A stretch of 64,000 nt of DNA from Salinimicrobium terrae DSM 17865. GTDB lineage: Bacteria; Bacteroidota; Bacteroidia; Flavobacteriales; Flavobacteriaceae. Of the stretch, positions 42,999 to 51,399 are shown piece by piece. The stretch's first letter is position 1. The number at the start of each line of letters is the position of its first letter. The DNA is taken from NCBI RefSeq assembly GCF_000424665.1, contig NZ_AUKI01000011.1, positions 310,001 through 374,000 on the forward strand, written 5' to 3'. The notes beneath the pieces were generated by a model. That model did no database searches, was not told the DNA's origin, and saw nothing but the letters and a program-made list of their open reading frames with translations. Position numbers and translations under genes: made by a program.

Positions 42999-43219
42999 AA
43001 GACAGATTATTTAAAAATTGGACCTGGGTAAGGGCCGTCTATGTGATCATAGGGCTGCTGGTAACTTTCCAGGCTGCCAGTGCAGAACAGTGGTGGGGAT
43101 TAGGATTAGGATTATATGTCGCCGCCATGGGAATTTTCGCCTTTGGATGTGCTGCAGGAAATTGTGCCGGGGGAAATTGTGCAGTAGAACCTGATCAAGA
43201 TCAGAAAATATCACAATAA
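42995..43219 (+). CDS. small DUF2892-like membrane protein with Cys-rich tail
   Basis: 74 residues. Two hydrophobic segments (about 12-30 and 34-53) resemble the YgaP/DUF2892 membrane hairpin. Directly after the second helix comes GCAAGNCAGGNC, three cysteines in 12 residues separated by Gly/Ala/Asn. In this rhodanese context they could accept persulfide or bind metal at the membrane face. Overlap of four bases with the upstream rhodanese gene shows coupling. Confidence 0.8.
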   Translation: MKDRLFKNWTWVRAVYVIIGLLVTFQAASAEQWWGLGLGLYVAAMGIFAFGCAAGNCAGGNCAVEPDQDQKISQ

Positions 43220-43251
43220 GCAAACTTAACTTTACCACATAACATTTTATC

Positions 43252-43701
43252 ATGGAAGAACATATCTATACCGTAGACTTAAACTGGAAGTCAGAACGTA
43301 AAGGTGAAATCTCATCGCCAGAACTCAGTGACAGTATTGAGGTAGCTACACCTCCCGAGTTCCCAAAGGGAATTGCCGGCATCTGGTCTCCCGAGCACCT
43401 TTATACGGCTGCAGTAAACAGCTGTTTTATGACTACTTTTTTGGCCATTGCCGAGAATTCAAAACTTGAATTTAAAAGCCTTACCTGCCCTGCAAAGGGT
43501 AAATTAAGTAAACAGGAAGGAAAATTTGTAATGTCCCAGGTCATTCTTGAGCCGGTGCTCACCATTTTTAATGAAGAGGACAAGGAGAAGGCTGAAAAAA
43601 TAATGATAAAAGCCGAAAAAGCTTGTCTTATCACAAATTCAATAAAAGCTGAAGTTATTTTGAGACCGCAGATAGAATTGGCAGAATATTTGGTATCATA
43701 A
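43252..43701 (+). CDS. OsmC family protein
   Basis: 149 residues. OsmC-type fold with SPEHLYTAAVNSCFMTTFLAIAE, containing the first redox Cys, and AEKACLITNSIKAEV, containing the second. OsmC/Ohr proteins reduce hydroperoxides or, in related clades, handle persulfides. It starts 32 bases after the Cys-rich membrane gene and ends the operator-controlled unit. The rhodanese context points to sulfane-sulfur or oxidative thiol stress. Confidence 0.92.
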   Translation: MEEHIYTVDLNWKSERKGEISSPELSDSIEVATPPEFPKGIAGIWSPEHLYTAAVNSCFMTTFLAIAENSKLEFKSLTCPAKGKLSKQEGKFVMSQVILEPVLTIFNEEDKEKAEKIMIKAEKACLITNSIKAEVILRPQIELAEYLVS

Positions 43702-43725
43702 TTATACAGTATCCCCCTACACTGG

Positions 43726-43768
43726 AGATCCCGTTTAAAGAAATTTTTCTTTGGCGGGATCTTTTTTT
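43726..43768 (+). terminator. terminator of the rhodanese-OsmC operon
   Basis: AGATCCCG (43726-43733) pairs with CGGGATCT (43755-43762), and an inner AAAGAAA/TTTCTTT stem extends it, followed by seven T residues. It rules out the early TTG start for the next gene. Confidence 0.85.
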
Positions 43769-43819
43769 GGGCCATCTTTAATTTTTATCTCTATTTTAGA
43801 GTTGTGCAATTCCTTTAAA

Positions 43820-44410
43820 ATGCAATCACTGGAAGATAAAATCCCAAACTGCGATGTTCCTGCACTGTGGCTGGAACACAGAACTGCTCTTAAAAATTAT
43901 ATTTTAAAGAGGGTAAAAGACCAGGAACTTGCCAACGATATTCTTCAGGAGGTTTTGCTGAAGGTTTATAAATTTTGCCTTTCCAATTCTGGAGTCCGTA
44001 ATGTGAGAAGCTGGCTCTACCAGATCGCTCACAACACCATGGTTGATTATTTCCGGAAAGAATCCAAAAAGGGTAAATCGGGAAAAGAATTGGAATTTTT
44101 CGAGGAGGATGAAAATCTGGCTTTTAAGGAAGCCCTGGAGTATATTCAGCCATTAATAAGCTTTCTGCCGCCGGAGTATGCTGTTCCGTTAAGAATGGCC
44201 GACCTCGAAGGCATGAAACAAGCTGAAATTGCTCAACACCTTAATCTTAGCCTCACCGCCACAAAATCCAGGATCCAACGTGCCCGCACACTGTTAAAAG
44301 CCGAATTCATCACCTGCTGCCACTTAGAAACAGATACTACCGGTGGGATATTGTTCTTTTCCATTAAAGATTCCTGTACGCCTTTAAAACAGATTTCAGA
44401 AAAAAATTAA
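43820..44410 (+). CDS. sigZ: RNA polymerase sigma factor SigZ (ECF type)
   Basis: 196 residues from ATG 43820 (MQSLEDKIPNCDVPALWLEH). Region 2 is ANDILQEVLLKVYKFCLSNSGVRNVRSWLYQIAHNTMVDYFRK (about 37-80), and region 4 is LPPEYAVPLRMADLEGMKQAEIAQHLNLSLTATKSRIQRAR (about 115-156). A C-terminal tail contains FITCCHLE and later DSC, three cysteines typical of SigZ relatives and possibly a thiol or metal sensor. There is no adjacent anti-sigma gene. The ArsI-like gene lies 62 bases downstream and may be a target. The in-frame TTG at 43751 lies within a terminator and is rejected. Confidence 0.88.
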   Translation: MQSLEDKIPNCDVPALWLEHRTALKNYILKRVKDQELANDILQEVLLKVYKFCLSNSGVRNVRSWLYQIAHNTMVDYFRKESKKGKSGKELEFFEEDENLAFKEALEYIQPLISFLPPEYAVPLRMADLEGMKQAEIAQHLNLSLTATKSRIQRARTLLKAEFITCCHLETDTTGGILFFSIKDSCTPLKQISEKN

Positions 44411-44472
44411 TTTTTTCTGCGTCTTTTTAAAACTTCTTACGTCTTGGAGGTAAATCATTAAAAATTTATACC

Positions 44473-44994
44473 ATGAAGACATTTCACGTACATGTAAGAG
44501 TAAAGGATCTACAGGAAAGCATCGAATTCTACAACGCGCTTTTCAAATCCAAACCCACAGTAGTAAAAACTGATTATGCAAAGTGGATGCTGCAAGATCC
44601 AAGAATTAATTATGCCATCTCTACCGGACATGATGAACTGGGAATTGAACATTTGGGCCTGCAGACAGATAATGAAGCAGAGCTTAAGGATATTTATTCC
44701 AATATGCAGCTGGCAAAAGGAACTGTTCGGGAAGAAGGCAACTGTACCTGTTGCTACTCCAAAAGTCAGAAAAGCTGGATCACAGATCCACAGGGCGTAG
44801 ACTGGGAGGCATTTTATACCTACGGCAGTGCTACAGTCTATGGAGAAGGCATCAATTCCAAACCGGCTCCCAATGTGATGGAACAATGGACCGGAAATGA
44901 CGGAAAAGTAGCCAAAAATCCCTCTGAGCAGTTAGAGTCTGAAGAAGATTCGAAGAATATTTCTATTGGCAATACTTCAGGCTGTAACAAATAG
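44473..44994 (+). CDS. arsI: ArsI/CadI family metalloenzyme (VOC fold; C-As lyase-like)
   Basis: 173 residues. The vicinal-oxygen-chelate start MKTFHVHVRVKDLQESIEFYNALF, the histidine in ELGIEHLGLQ, and EEGNCTCCYSKSQKSWITDPQGVDWEAFY with the adjacent CC pair match ArsI, which cleaves the C-As bond of methylarsenite and aromatic arsenicals, and CadI. The Cys pair binds As(III) in ArsI. The C-terminal tail is low-complexity and acidic. It follows sigZ, an arrangement suggesting sigma-controlled metalloid defence. The rest of an ars operon is not present. Confidence 0.87.
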   Translation: MKTFHVHVRVKDLQESIEFYNALFKSKPTVVKTDYAKWMLQDPRINYAISTGHDELGIEHLGLQTDNEAELKDIYSNMQLAKGTVREEGNCTCCYSKSQKSWITDPQGVDWEAFYTYGSATVYGEGINSKPAPNVMEQWTGNDGKVAKNPSEQLESEEDSKNISIGNTSGCNK

Positions 44995-45099
44995 CTATTA
45001 AAAAAGTCTGTATAAAAAATGAGACAGATAGTTCTGGAGGGACAGATTCCTTTAGATCGAATCTTGCTCTTTATGGGTATTTAAATTTAAGATCAACTT

Positions 45100-46005
45100 A
45101 TGAGAAAATTATTCATTTTCATGGCAATTGTTTCTATTTCCCTTAACCTTTTTGCAGGGGAAAAGATTGTCACTACCTCAGACGGGGTGCAACTTTACGT
45201 AAAAGTTAAAGGTAAGGGAACTCCGCTACTGTACATTCACGGCGGCCCCGGTTCCGGCAGTTACTGGTTTGAAAAACTTTCCGGAGATTTTATGGAGCAA
45301 CATTTTACTGTAGTGTATCTGGATCAACGGGGAGCAGGAAGATCTGGCAGTGCGCAGGATCAAAATTACTCCCTTGATAGAATGACGCTGGATTTTGAAG
45401 AAGTGAGACTGGCACTGGGCTATGACAGCTGGCTTACTCTGGGACATTCCTTTGGAGGAGTTTTGCAAATGAGATATGCGCAGAGGTTTCCCGCAGCTCA
45501 GAAAGGAATGATCATGTTGAATTGTACTATAAACATAGCGGAATCGGCCTGTGAAAGCTGGCTTCCTAAAGCTGCTGAGTTTGTTGGAGAAACCTACACC
45601 TGTGAAGGAGATACAGTTGCCATGCCTCACAGGATGGGTGAGTTCGGCGGAAAATTAAGAGAAAAAGATTTGTTCTGGAAAATGGGATCAAGGGATCCTG
45701 AAACTTTTGCAAAATTAGACCAGATCTCCTTTGAAATTGAACATTTTAATGGAGACCTGAGCAGATATGCCATGAATTATCCTGAGTACTGGGAGAATTT
45801 CAAGCCTCTGACCGCAAAAATGCAGATGCCGGTACTTTATTTTTATGGAAAAGAGGATTTCATGGTGGGACCTGAGCACTATAAAGGCCTGGAATTTGAA
45901 TATTTGCTTTTATGGGAGAATAGAGGCGGACACGTCCCGTTTATAGAAGACAAAGAGGACCTTGAAAAGGCCATTTTATCCTATACTGAAAAGTATAAAT
46001 TCTGA
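45100..46005 (+). CDS. exported alpha/beta hydrolase (proline iminopeptidase-like)
   Basis: 301 residues with a signal peptide (MRKLFIFMAIVSISLNLFAGE). The oxyanion motif LLYIHGGPGSGSYWF, VVYLDQRGAGRSG, the nucleophile elbow LGHSFGGVL (Ser about 117), FYGKEDFMVGP with the acid, and NRGGHVPFIED with the catalytic His are present. It resembles peptidase family S33. Substrate unknown. It stands alone, with a hairpin terminator at 46026 shared with the convergent transpeptidase gene. Confidence 0.9.
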   Translation: MRKLFIFMAIVSISLNLFAGEKIVTTSDGVQLYVKVKGKGTPLLYIHGGPGSGSYWFEKLSGDFMEQHFTVVYLDQRGAGRSGSAQDQNYSLDRMTLDFEEVRLALGYDSWLTLGHSFGGVLQMRYAQRFPAAQKGMIMLNCTINIAESACESWLPKAAEFVGETYTCEGDTVAMPHRMGEFGGKLREKDLFWKMGSRDPETFAKLDQISFEIEHFNGDLSRYAMNYPEYWENFKPLTAKMQMPVLYFYGKEDFMVGPEHYKGLEFEYLLLWENRGGHVPFIEDKEDLEKAILSYTEKYKF

Positions 46006-46025
46006 AGATAATTGTTTGAGGGAAC

Positions 46026-46057
46026 AGGTTGTCGGGAATTCGTTTCCGGCAACCTTT
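46026..46057 (+). terminator. terminator between hydrolase and L,D-transpeptidase genes
   Basis: AGGTTGTCGGGAA (46026-46038) pairs with TTTCCGGCAACCT (46043-46055) with two G-U pairs, followed by TTTCTAATTTT. Confidence 0.6.
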
Positions 46058-46063
46058 CTAATT

Positions 46064-47029
46064 TTATTGAATTGTCTCCAATCCTTCGGAAGGCACAGGA
46101 AGTTCTTCGGCAGGAATCCCTGAAGGATCAAAATTTCTTTTATCCTTTCGGTATTCTGAAACATACCTGCGCAAAGTTTTCATTTCATCTGCACTAAGGT
46201 AATTCGAATCTGGATTTTCTGCCAGATCCAACCATGGCACAGGGCTTTCAAAGTCATATTCTCCAAAAACCATAAAAGGTGTGCCGTTTCTTTTCACCAC
46301 CTGCCTGGTAGAATCCAGCTTCCACTGGTCTGCCCAGTTATATATTTCCTTTGCATCTTCATTTCGTAGGCGCACACATGCGTGGCTTGCCGGGTATCCC
46401 GGCATGTCGTACTCATGTACTCCTACGCCTTCAAAATTCATAAAATTGAAATAGTAAGGCAATATCCATGCGTCATTAACAGTACTCACTTTACGCACAG
46501 CTTTGTGATTTCCGTAGAATAGCCCTGCGGGAGTAGGTGTGGTCTTTTTACCCGAACTCACAGGTCCCCATCGAATTAAATTCCCGTGCTCATACAAAGC
46601 AAAACCCTGAACACGCCTCGAGATTAAAACCACTTTTGGAATCGAATCAAAAATCTCAAAATTTTTCGGAAACGGGGAATAATCATGGAAATCGGTTGTA
46701 AGTGTGTCGGGGATAATAAGAACATCTCCCGCATCCAGTCTATTTGCATCCATACGATTAAGCGCAAAAATAAACTTCTGATTCACTTCAGTATATCTGG
46801 TTAAAAAGCTGTCCACCTGCGCAGAATTTTCAAGACTGTCCCGATGGTAAGTTATTAATAACGGTAATTCTTCGATCTCCTGTTTAGTTGTATTTCCCTC
46901 TGGAGTTGAAATTTCAATTGAATTATCCGGGTCTTTTTCAACCCTTTCAGACCTGTCACAGGAACTTAATCCGGAAAGAACCAGAATTACTAAAAAGAAA
47001 TTAAATAGATATTCTATGGTATCCTTCAT
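46064..47029 (-). CDS. L,D-transpeptidase (YkuD) lipoprotein with LysM-like domain
   Basis: 321 residues. The signal ends in a lipobox LSSC (Cys about 24). A LysM-like segment RYTEVNQKFIFALNRMDANRLDAGDVLIIP lies at about 79-108. The YkuD domain covers about 130-250: KVVLISRRVQGFALYEHGNLIRWGPVSSG, TPTPAGLFYGN, GVGVHEYDMPGYPASHACVRL. The catalytic motif reads SHACVRL with Ala where SHGCVR is usual, a variant I associate with Bacteroidota; the Cys, His and Arg are kept. It links peptidoglycan or anchors proteins to it. Confidence 0.9.
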   Translation of the reverse strand: MKDTIEYLFNFFLVILVLSGLSSCDRSERVEKDPDNSIEISTPEGNTTKQEIEELPLLITYHRDSLENSAQVDSFLTRYTEVNQKFIFALNRMDANRLDAGDVLIIPDTLTTDFHDYSPFPKNFEIFDSIPKVVLISRRVQGFALYEHGNLIRWGPVSSGKKTTPTPAGLFYGNHKAVRKVSTVNDAWILPYYFNFMNFEGVGVHEYDMPGYPASHACVRLRNEDAKEIYNWADQWKLDSTRQVVKRNGTPFMVFGEYDFESPVPWLDLAENPDSNYLSADEMKTLRRYVSEYRKDKRNFDPSGIPAEELPVPSEGLETIQ

Positions 47030-47284
47030 TTGCGTTGCCTCCTGCTTATTTGGTTTTTTTAATGTATTATTACTGAGTTAATTTATTAAGTTAAAGCTCA
47101 AACAATGTCTGGAAAAATTTGAAAAATCCCGGACGATCTGAAATTTTTAACTGAAGTTTAAAAATGACCTTTTGGGAGCTTTAAGCATGTGTCACAAATC
47201 GCGCCTAATCCTTAAAAAATATCTTAAATTAACCATAATAATTTATAAAATAATTATACCTTGTGAGCACTAAAAAATGCAACT

Positions 47285-47668
47285 ATGAAAATTTTGGTGC
47301 TATTTTTCTTTCTATTGGCAGGAACGGGATTAATGGCTCAGGAGGCCCCGATTACCTTCGAGAGTAAAGGAATTACATTTTCCGGCGATGAAAGTGTGCT
47401 GCGCAACGACAAACAAATTGTGGAACTCACCGGAAACGTGCATTTTACCACTTCCATCGTGGAAATTGAGAAGGCCGAAAAAATAGTTTATGATAAAAAA
47501 ACCAAAACTTTTACCATAAGCGGCTTTAATGAGTTGGTGCTAAACGGAAAAAAACGATTGGCTTCAGATCTTGGTTCTACCACACTTAAGATTGACCTTG
47601 GAGGAAGTATCGCATATCTAGTAGCCGAATCTTCAAACTGTAAAGGCGGGAAAGGAAAAGGCTGTTAG
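47285..47668 (+). CDS. small secreted protein, possibly LptA/OstA-like
   Basis: 127 residues with a signal peptide ending at LMAQE. The mature part ITFSGDESVLRNDKQIVELTGNVHFTTSIVEIEKAEKIVYDKKTKTFTISG has the strand pattern and content of OstA/LptA-type beta-jellyroll units (an element-of-interest followed by a gain-of-structure reading by eye only). It ends with an odd tail NCKGGKGKGC. If LptA-like, it would be a periplasmic lipid-binding protein. It is 5 bases before the pentapeptide gene, so likely co-transcribed. Confidence 0.65.
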   Translation: MKILVLFFFLLAGTGLMAQEAPITFESKGITFSGDESVLRNDKQIVELTGNVHFTTSIVEIEKAEKIVYDKKTKTFTISGFNELVLNGKKRLASDLGSTTLKIDLGGSIAYLVAESSNCKGGKGKGC

Positions 47669-47673
47669 ATGTA

Positions 47674-48249
47674 ATGATCGAAGCTTACTTCTGCGACAAA
47701 GAATTCACCTCAAAAGATTTTCCGGAAATTCTACTTCCTGAGGGAGAATATGAAAATTGCAATTTTAACGGAATAAATCTCGCTGAAACTGACCTGTCAA
47801 AAATGACATTTTCAAAATGCATTTTTGAAACTTGTGATCTAAGCAACGCCAGGATTAAAAACAGCAGCCTTAGGGATGTAGAATTCAAAGACTGTAAATT
47901 AATGGGGCTGAATTTTCAGCATTGTGATTCATTTTTACTGTCTTTTTCATTTGATAATTGTCTCCTTGACTTTTCTTCCTTTTCCAGACTAAGAATAAAA
48001 AATACTTCTTTTAAAAATTGTAAGCTTTTGCAGGTAGATTTTTCTGATGCTGATCTTACTTCAGCCCAATTTCTGGACTCGGATCTTAGCGGAGCTATTT
48101 TCTTCAATACCCGACTGGAAAAAGCAGATTTCAGCACTTCTCAAAATTTCAGCATCGACCCTGAAAGTAATAGAATTACCGACGCAAAATTTTCAAAAAT
48201 GGATTTACACGGACTATTGACCAAATACAAAATCAACTTAAGAGACTGA
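47674..48249 (+). CDS. pentapeptide-repeat protein
   Basis: 191 residues, cytosolic, almost entirely A(D/N)LXX-type pentapeptides folding as a right-handed beta helix: CNFNGINLAETDLSKMTFSKCIFETCDLSNARIKNSSL and LLQVDFSDADLTSAQFLDSDLSGAIFFNT. Length and repeat break near residue 80 resemble Qnr/McbG-type proteins, some of which protect gyrase, but most members have no known role. It follows the small secreted gene by 5 bases and precedes the DUF2927 lipoprotein by 11. Confidence 0.9.
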   Translation: MIEAYFCDKEFTSKDFPEILLPEGEYENCNFNGINLAETDLSKMTFSKCIFETCDLSNARIKNSSLRDVEFKDCKLMGLNFQHCDSFLLSFSFDNCLLDFSSFSRLRIKNTSFKNCKLLQVDFSDADLTSAQFLDSDLSGAIFFNTRLEKADFSTSQNFSIDPESNRITDAKFSKMDLHGLLTKYKINLRD

Positions 48250-48260
48250 AGCAGAAATCT

Positions 48261-48986
48261 ATGAAAAAATTCTTACCTCTCCTTATTTTATTCTTTCTTC
48301 TAACTATTACTTCCTGTTCCAAGGAAGAAATTGAGGAACCGGAAATCGAGTCCTATTATGAGCTTTTAACCGATTATGAAAAGGAAATTGTAAGTTATTT
48401 TGAAGATGTCGCTCTTGGCTTTGAATTTGGAAACTCAAGCCGCATAACCCGAAAATGGGCACAACCAATGAAGATATTTGTGGGCGGAGAACCATCAACA
48501 GCATTAGAGGAGGAACTCCATAAAATAACCACTGAAATAAATGGATTAGCTACCGATGGTTTCCAGATAGAAATTGTTACAGATACGCTACAGTCAAATT
48601 ATTATATCTTTTTAGGAAGTGGACAGGATTATGCCTCAATTTTTCCAGAAATTAAGGAGTATATAGAAAGTAACTGGGGATTATTCACTGTCTATTACAA
48701 CGGTAATAACAATTTCTATAAAGGAAATATGTATGTGGACCTTTACAGAACTACTTCCCTTGAAGCTAAAAAGCATCTTTTACGTGAAGAACTTACTCAA
48801 TCTCTTGGTCTCGCGAGAGATTCAGAACTTTATGAGGAAAGTATATTTCAGCTAAAATGGACTACAATAACTCAATATTCCAATATTGACCGGGAATTAA
48901 TACAACTCCTCTACCACCCTGAAATGAGGCCAGGTCTCAATAGCCGGGATGTCAAAGAAGTTCTTGCAAAAATTTTATTAGAGTAA
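48261..48986 (+). CDS. DUF2927 family lipoprotein
   Basis: 241 residues with a lipobox ITSC (Cys about 19). The DUF2927 pattern is visible: YFEDVALGFEFGNSSRITRKW, LHKITTEINGLATDGFQIEIV, then LLREELTQSLGLARDSELYEESIFQ and LIQLLYHPEMRPGLNS. The family's LxxELxQxLGL segment resembles an inactive or altered zincin helix, but I see no HExxH, so protease activity is doubtful. It is third in a three-gene run. Confidence 0.85.
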   Translation: MKKFLPLLILFFLLTITSCSKEEIEEPEIESYYELLTDYEKEIVSYFEDVALGFEFGNSSRITRKWAQPMKIFVGGEPSTALEEELHKITTEINGLATDGFQIEIVTDTLQSNYYIFLGSGQDYASIFPEIKEYIESNWGLFTVYYNGNNNFYKGNMYVDLYRTTSLEAKKHLLREELTQSLGLARDSELYEESIFQLKWTTITQYSNIDRELIQLLYHPEMRPGLNSRDVKEVLAKILLE

Positions 48987-49027
48987 CAGGGAGATTTTAG
49001 TTCCCTTTCGGCCTGGTTCTTGCTTCA

Positions 49028-49060
49028 TTGTAATTTCGGCAGATAAAAAGCTTATCTTTG
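49028..49060 (+). promoter_or_regulatory. promoter TTG-N22-TATCTTTG of DEAD-box helicase gene
   Basis: TTG (49028-49030) and TATCTTTG (49053-49060) match the Bacteroidota promoter. The ATG is at 49173, so the leader is about 105 bases, unusually long for this organism and common for cold-shock-type helicase genes. Confidence 0.6.
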
Positions 49061-49172
49061 CCAACTTCTTTACATTCATATACGGCAAGTTGTAAGCCGG
49101 TTCAGAATAAAAAACAGCAGCTGTTTCAAGAAAATGCAACGTCTTTTCCAGCATTTCACATAAAAATACTTA

Positions 49173-50372
49173 ATGTCTTTTAAAAATTTAGAATTAGATG
49201 AGGCCTTACTTAAGGCGCTCGACACCCAGGGATACACAAACCCCACCCCAATCCAAAAACAAGCAATACCGGTAGTACTTTCAGGAAAAGATCTTTTGGG
49301 AGTAGCCCAAACCGGAACTGGAAAAACAGCCGCTTTTGGCCTGCCTATTCTCCAATTATTAAATGAAAAGAAATCTTCAAATAGAGGAATTAGATCTTTG
49401 ATCTTAACCCCAACCAGGGAACTTGCGATTCAAATAGATGAAAGCCTCGAAGCCTATGGAAAACACACCAGGTTGAGCCATTCAGTTATTTTTGGTGGCG
49501 TATCACAGCATAGCCAGGTTCAGAAATTAAAACGCGGAGTGGACATTCTGGTGGCTACCCCCGGTCGTTTACTCGACCTGATGAACCAGGGTTTTATTAA
49601 CCTGAAGTCACTGGAAATTTTTGTTCTCGATGAAGCGGACAGGATGCTTGACATGGGATTCATTCATGATGTTAAGAAGGTAATTAAAAGCCTACCCGAA
49701 AAAAGGCAGACTCTTTTCTTTTCGGCTACCATGCCGGAAGAAATCCAGAACCTGGCAAAAATGATGCTGAAGAATCCTGTAAAAGTGGAAGTTACCCCTC
49801 CTTCATCTACGGTTGATAAAATTCAACAGCGTGTTTATTTTACAAACAAACCTGATAAGCGTAAATTACTTCTTCATCTTTTGGAAAGCAACGGTATAGA
49901 AACGGCACTCGTTTTTACCCGCACAAAACACGGAGCAGATAAGGTTGCAAGATTCCTGGATAAAGCAAAAATCAGATCGGCTGCCATTCACGGAAATAAA
50001 AGTCAGAATGCGCGTCAAAATGCTTTGAACAACTTTAAGGACGGTAAATTAAACGTTCTGGTAGCTACAGACATTGCCGCCCGCGGAATTGATATCGATG
50101 AACTTACCCACGTTTTTAATTTCGACCTACCTAATGTTCCGGAAACTTACGTACATAGAATTGGCCGTACCGGTCGTGCAGGAAATGAAGGAATTGCAAT
50201 TTCTTTTTGTGCTGCAGATGAACGCAAGGAGCTAAAGGATATTGAAAAACTGGCATCTATAAAGATTCCGGTAATAGATGGACATCCTTATCCTATGGAC
50301 CTTAATGCAGAACCTGCACCCGCAGCCCAAAACCGTAACCGCAATAACAGACAAAGTAGCAGAAGGCGGTAA
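49173..50372 (+). CDS. DEAD-box ATP-dependent RNA helicase, RhlE-like
   Basis: 399 residues with all DEAD-box motifs: Q motif [22 protein letters not shown] (Walker A), [57 protein letters not shown] and [11 protein letters not shown] short basic tail (about 378-399, Asn/Arg-rich) may bind RNA. RhlE-type proteins act in ribosome assembly and RNA decay. The gene is a single unit with its own promoter, long leader and strong terminator at 50421. Confidence 0.95.
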   Translation: MSFKNLELDEALLKALDTQGYTNPTPIQKQAIPVVLSGKDLLGVAQTGTGKTAAFGLPILQLLNEKKSSNRGIRSLILTPTRELAIQIDESLEAYGKHTRLSHSVIFGGVSQHSQVQKLKRGVDILVATPGRLLDLMNQGFINLKSLEIFVLDEADRMLDMGFIHDVKKVIKSLPEKRQTLFFSATMPEEIQNLAKMMLKNPVKVEVTPPSSTVDKIQQRVYFTNKPDKRKLLLHLLESNGIETALVFTRTKHGADKVARFLDKAKIRSAAIHGNKSQNARQNALNNFKDGKLNVLVATDIAARGIDIDELTHVFNFDLPNVPETYVHRIGRTGRAGNEGIAISFCAADERKELKDIEKLASIKIPVIDGHPYPMDLNAEPAPAAQNRNRNNRQSSRRR

Positions 50373-50420
50373 TTTCAAGTGGTCAGGGGGCGGTGCTCAG
50401 TAAGCAGAAAATATTGTTAT

Positions 50421-50457
50421 AAAAAAGAGTCTACTCCAGTGGAATAGACTCTTTTTT
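50421..50457. terminator. bidirectional terminator between helicase and SDR genes
   Basis: AAAAAAGAGTCTA (50421-50433) pairs with TAGACTCTTTTTT (50445-50457), and TCC/GGA extends the stem. A and T tracts on both sides serve both convergent genes. Confidence 0.85.
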
Positions 50458-50550
50458 ATTTTCTAAACTTCCTACATCTAAACCTGTACTTCTAGTTATT
50501 TATTTTTAATTTCACACTTCTCCTTCGTCATTCTACCTTCGTATTTCAAA

Positions 50551-51291
50551 TTATCTTGCCAGGTATCCTCCGTCAATCGGATAGTAACTTCCCGTAGCAA
50601 AAGAGGCTTTATCACTGCCAAGCCACAGGATCAATTCGGCTACTTCTTCGCTGCGGCCCAGACGACCGATGGGGTGCAGAGAAATTAGCTGATTTTTGAC
50701 CTCATCATCCAACTGGTCCAACAATGGAGTGTCTATAAAGGCAGGCCCTACCGCATTGACCCTAATCTTCTGGGAGGAATACTCGATCGCCGCAGTGCGT
50801 GTCATTCCAACAGCTGCATGTTTGGCAGCAACATAACCTGCAGATCCTTCAAAACCAACACTACCCAGAATGGAAGCAATGTTAATGACACTGCCCTGCC
50901 CATTCCTGAGCATGGCTTCAATCTGATATTTCATTCCGTAGAAAATGCTGTGCAGGTTGACATCGATAACCCTATGCCAGCCTTCGAGACTCATATCTAC
51001 GATCTTGTTGGCCTCCCCGCCTATTCCGGCATTATTGACTGCAATATCAAGTTTGCCATAGGTCTTTACAGCAAAATCTACAAGGGCTTTATTTTCGGCT
51101 GCCGAGGCTACATCAGCTTTAAAAAAACTGGCTTTGCCACCGTTTTTTTCAATTCGATTTACAACCTCTTGCCCGGCTTCGGAATTAATATCAGAAACTA
51201 CAACTTTAGCACCCTCACGACCAAAAAGAAGCGCGGTAGCCTCTCCTATTCCGGAAGCCGCACCCGTGACGATTACAACTTTACCTTTCAT
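50551..51291 (-). CDS. classical SDR oxidoreductase
   Basis: 246 residues. The cofactor motif is TGAASGIGEA (about 9-18), followed by VVVSDIN with Asp at the end of strand 2, suggesting NAD preference. AVNNAGIG, a Ser in INIASILGSVG and YVAAKHA (catalytic Tyr and Lys) complete the active site, and a C-terminal YPIDGGYLAR closes it. It resembles glucose 1-dehydrogenase and FabG-like enzymes; the substrate cannot be told. A single gene. Confidence 0.92.
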   Translation of the reverse strand: MKGKVVIVTGAASGIGEATALLFGREGAKVVVSDINSEAGQEVVNRIEKNGGKASFFKADVASAAENKALVDFAVKTYGKLDIAVNNAGIGGEANKIVDMSLEGWHRVIDVNLHSIFYGMKYQIEAMLRNGQGSVINIASILGSVGFEGSAGYVAAKHAAVGMTRTAAIEYSSQKIRVNAVGPAFIDTPLLDQLDDEVKNQLISLHPIGRLGRSEEVAELILWLGSDKASFATGSYYPIDGGYLAR

Positions 51292-51399
51292 AACTCACTT
51301 AATTTGATTGATGTAAGTTAAAAAATGTAGAAATAAAAAAGCATGACTAAAATCAGGAAGGATTGGAAGAGGACTGGAAATTTGTTATTTTAGGGAGGT

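Noticed and set aside
43751-43819. TTG-started extension of sigZ
   Set aside because: The TTG lies within the terminator hairpin of the preceding operon.
45019-45084. 21-codon frame between arsI and the hydrolase gene
   Set aside because: It is too short, has no initiation signal and no resemblance to a leader peptide.
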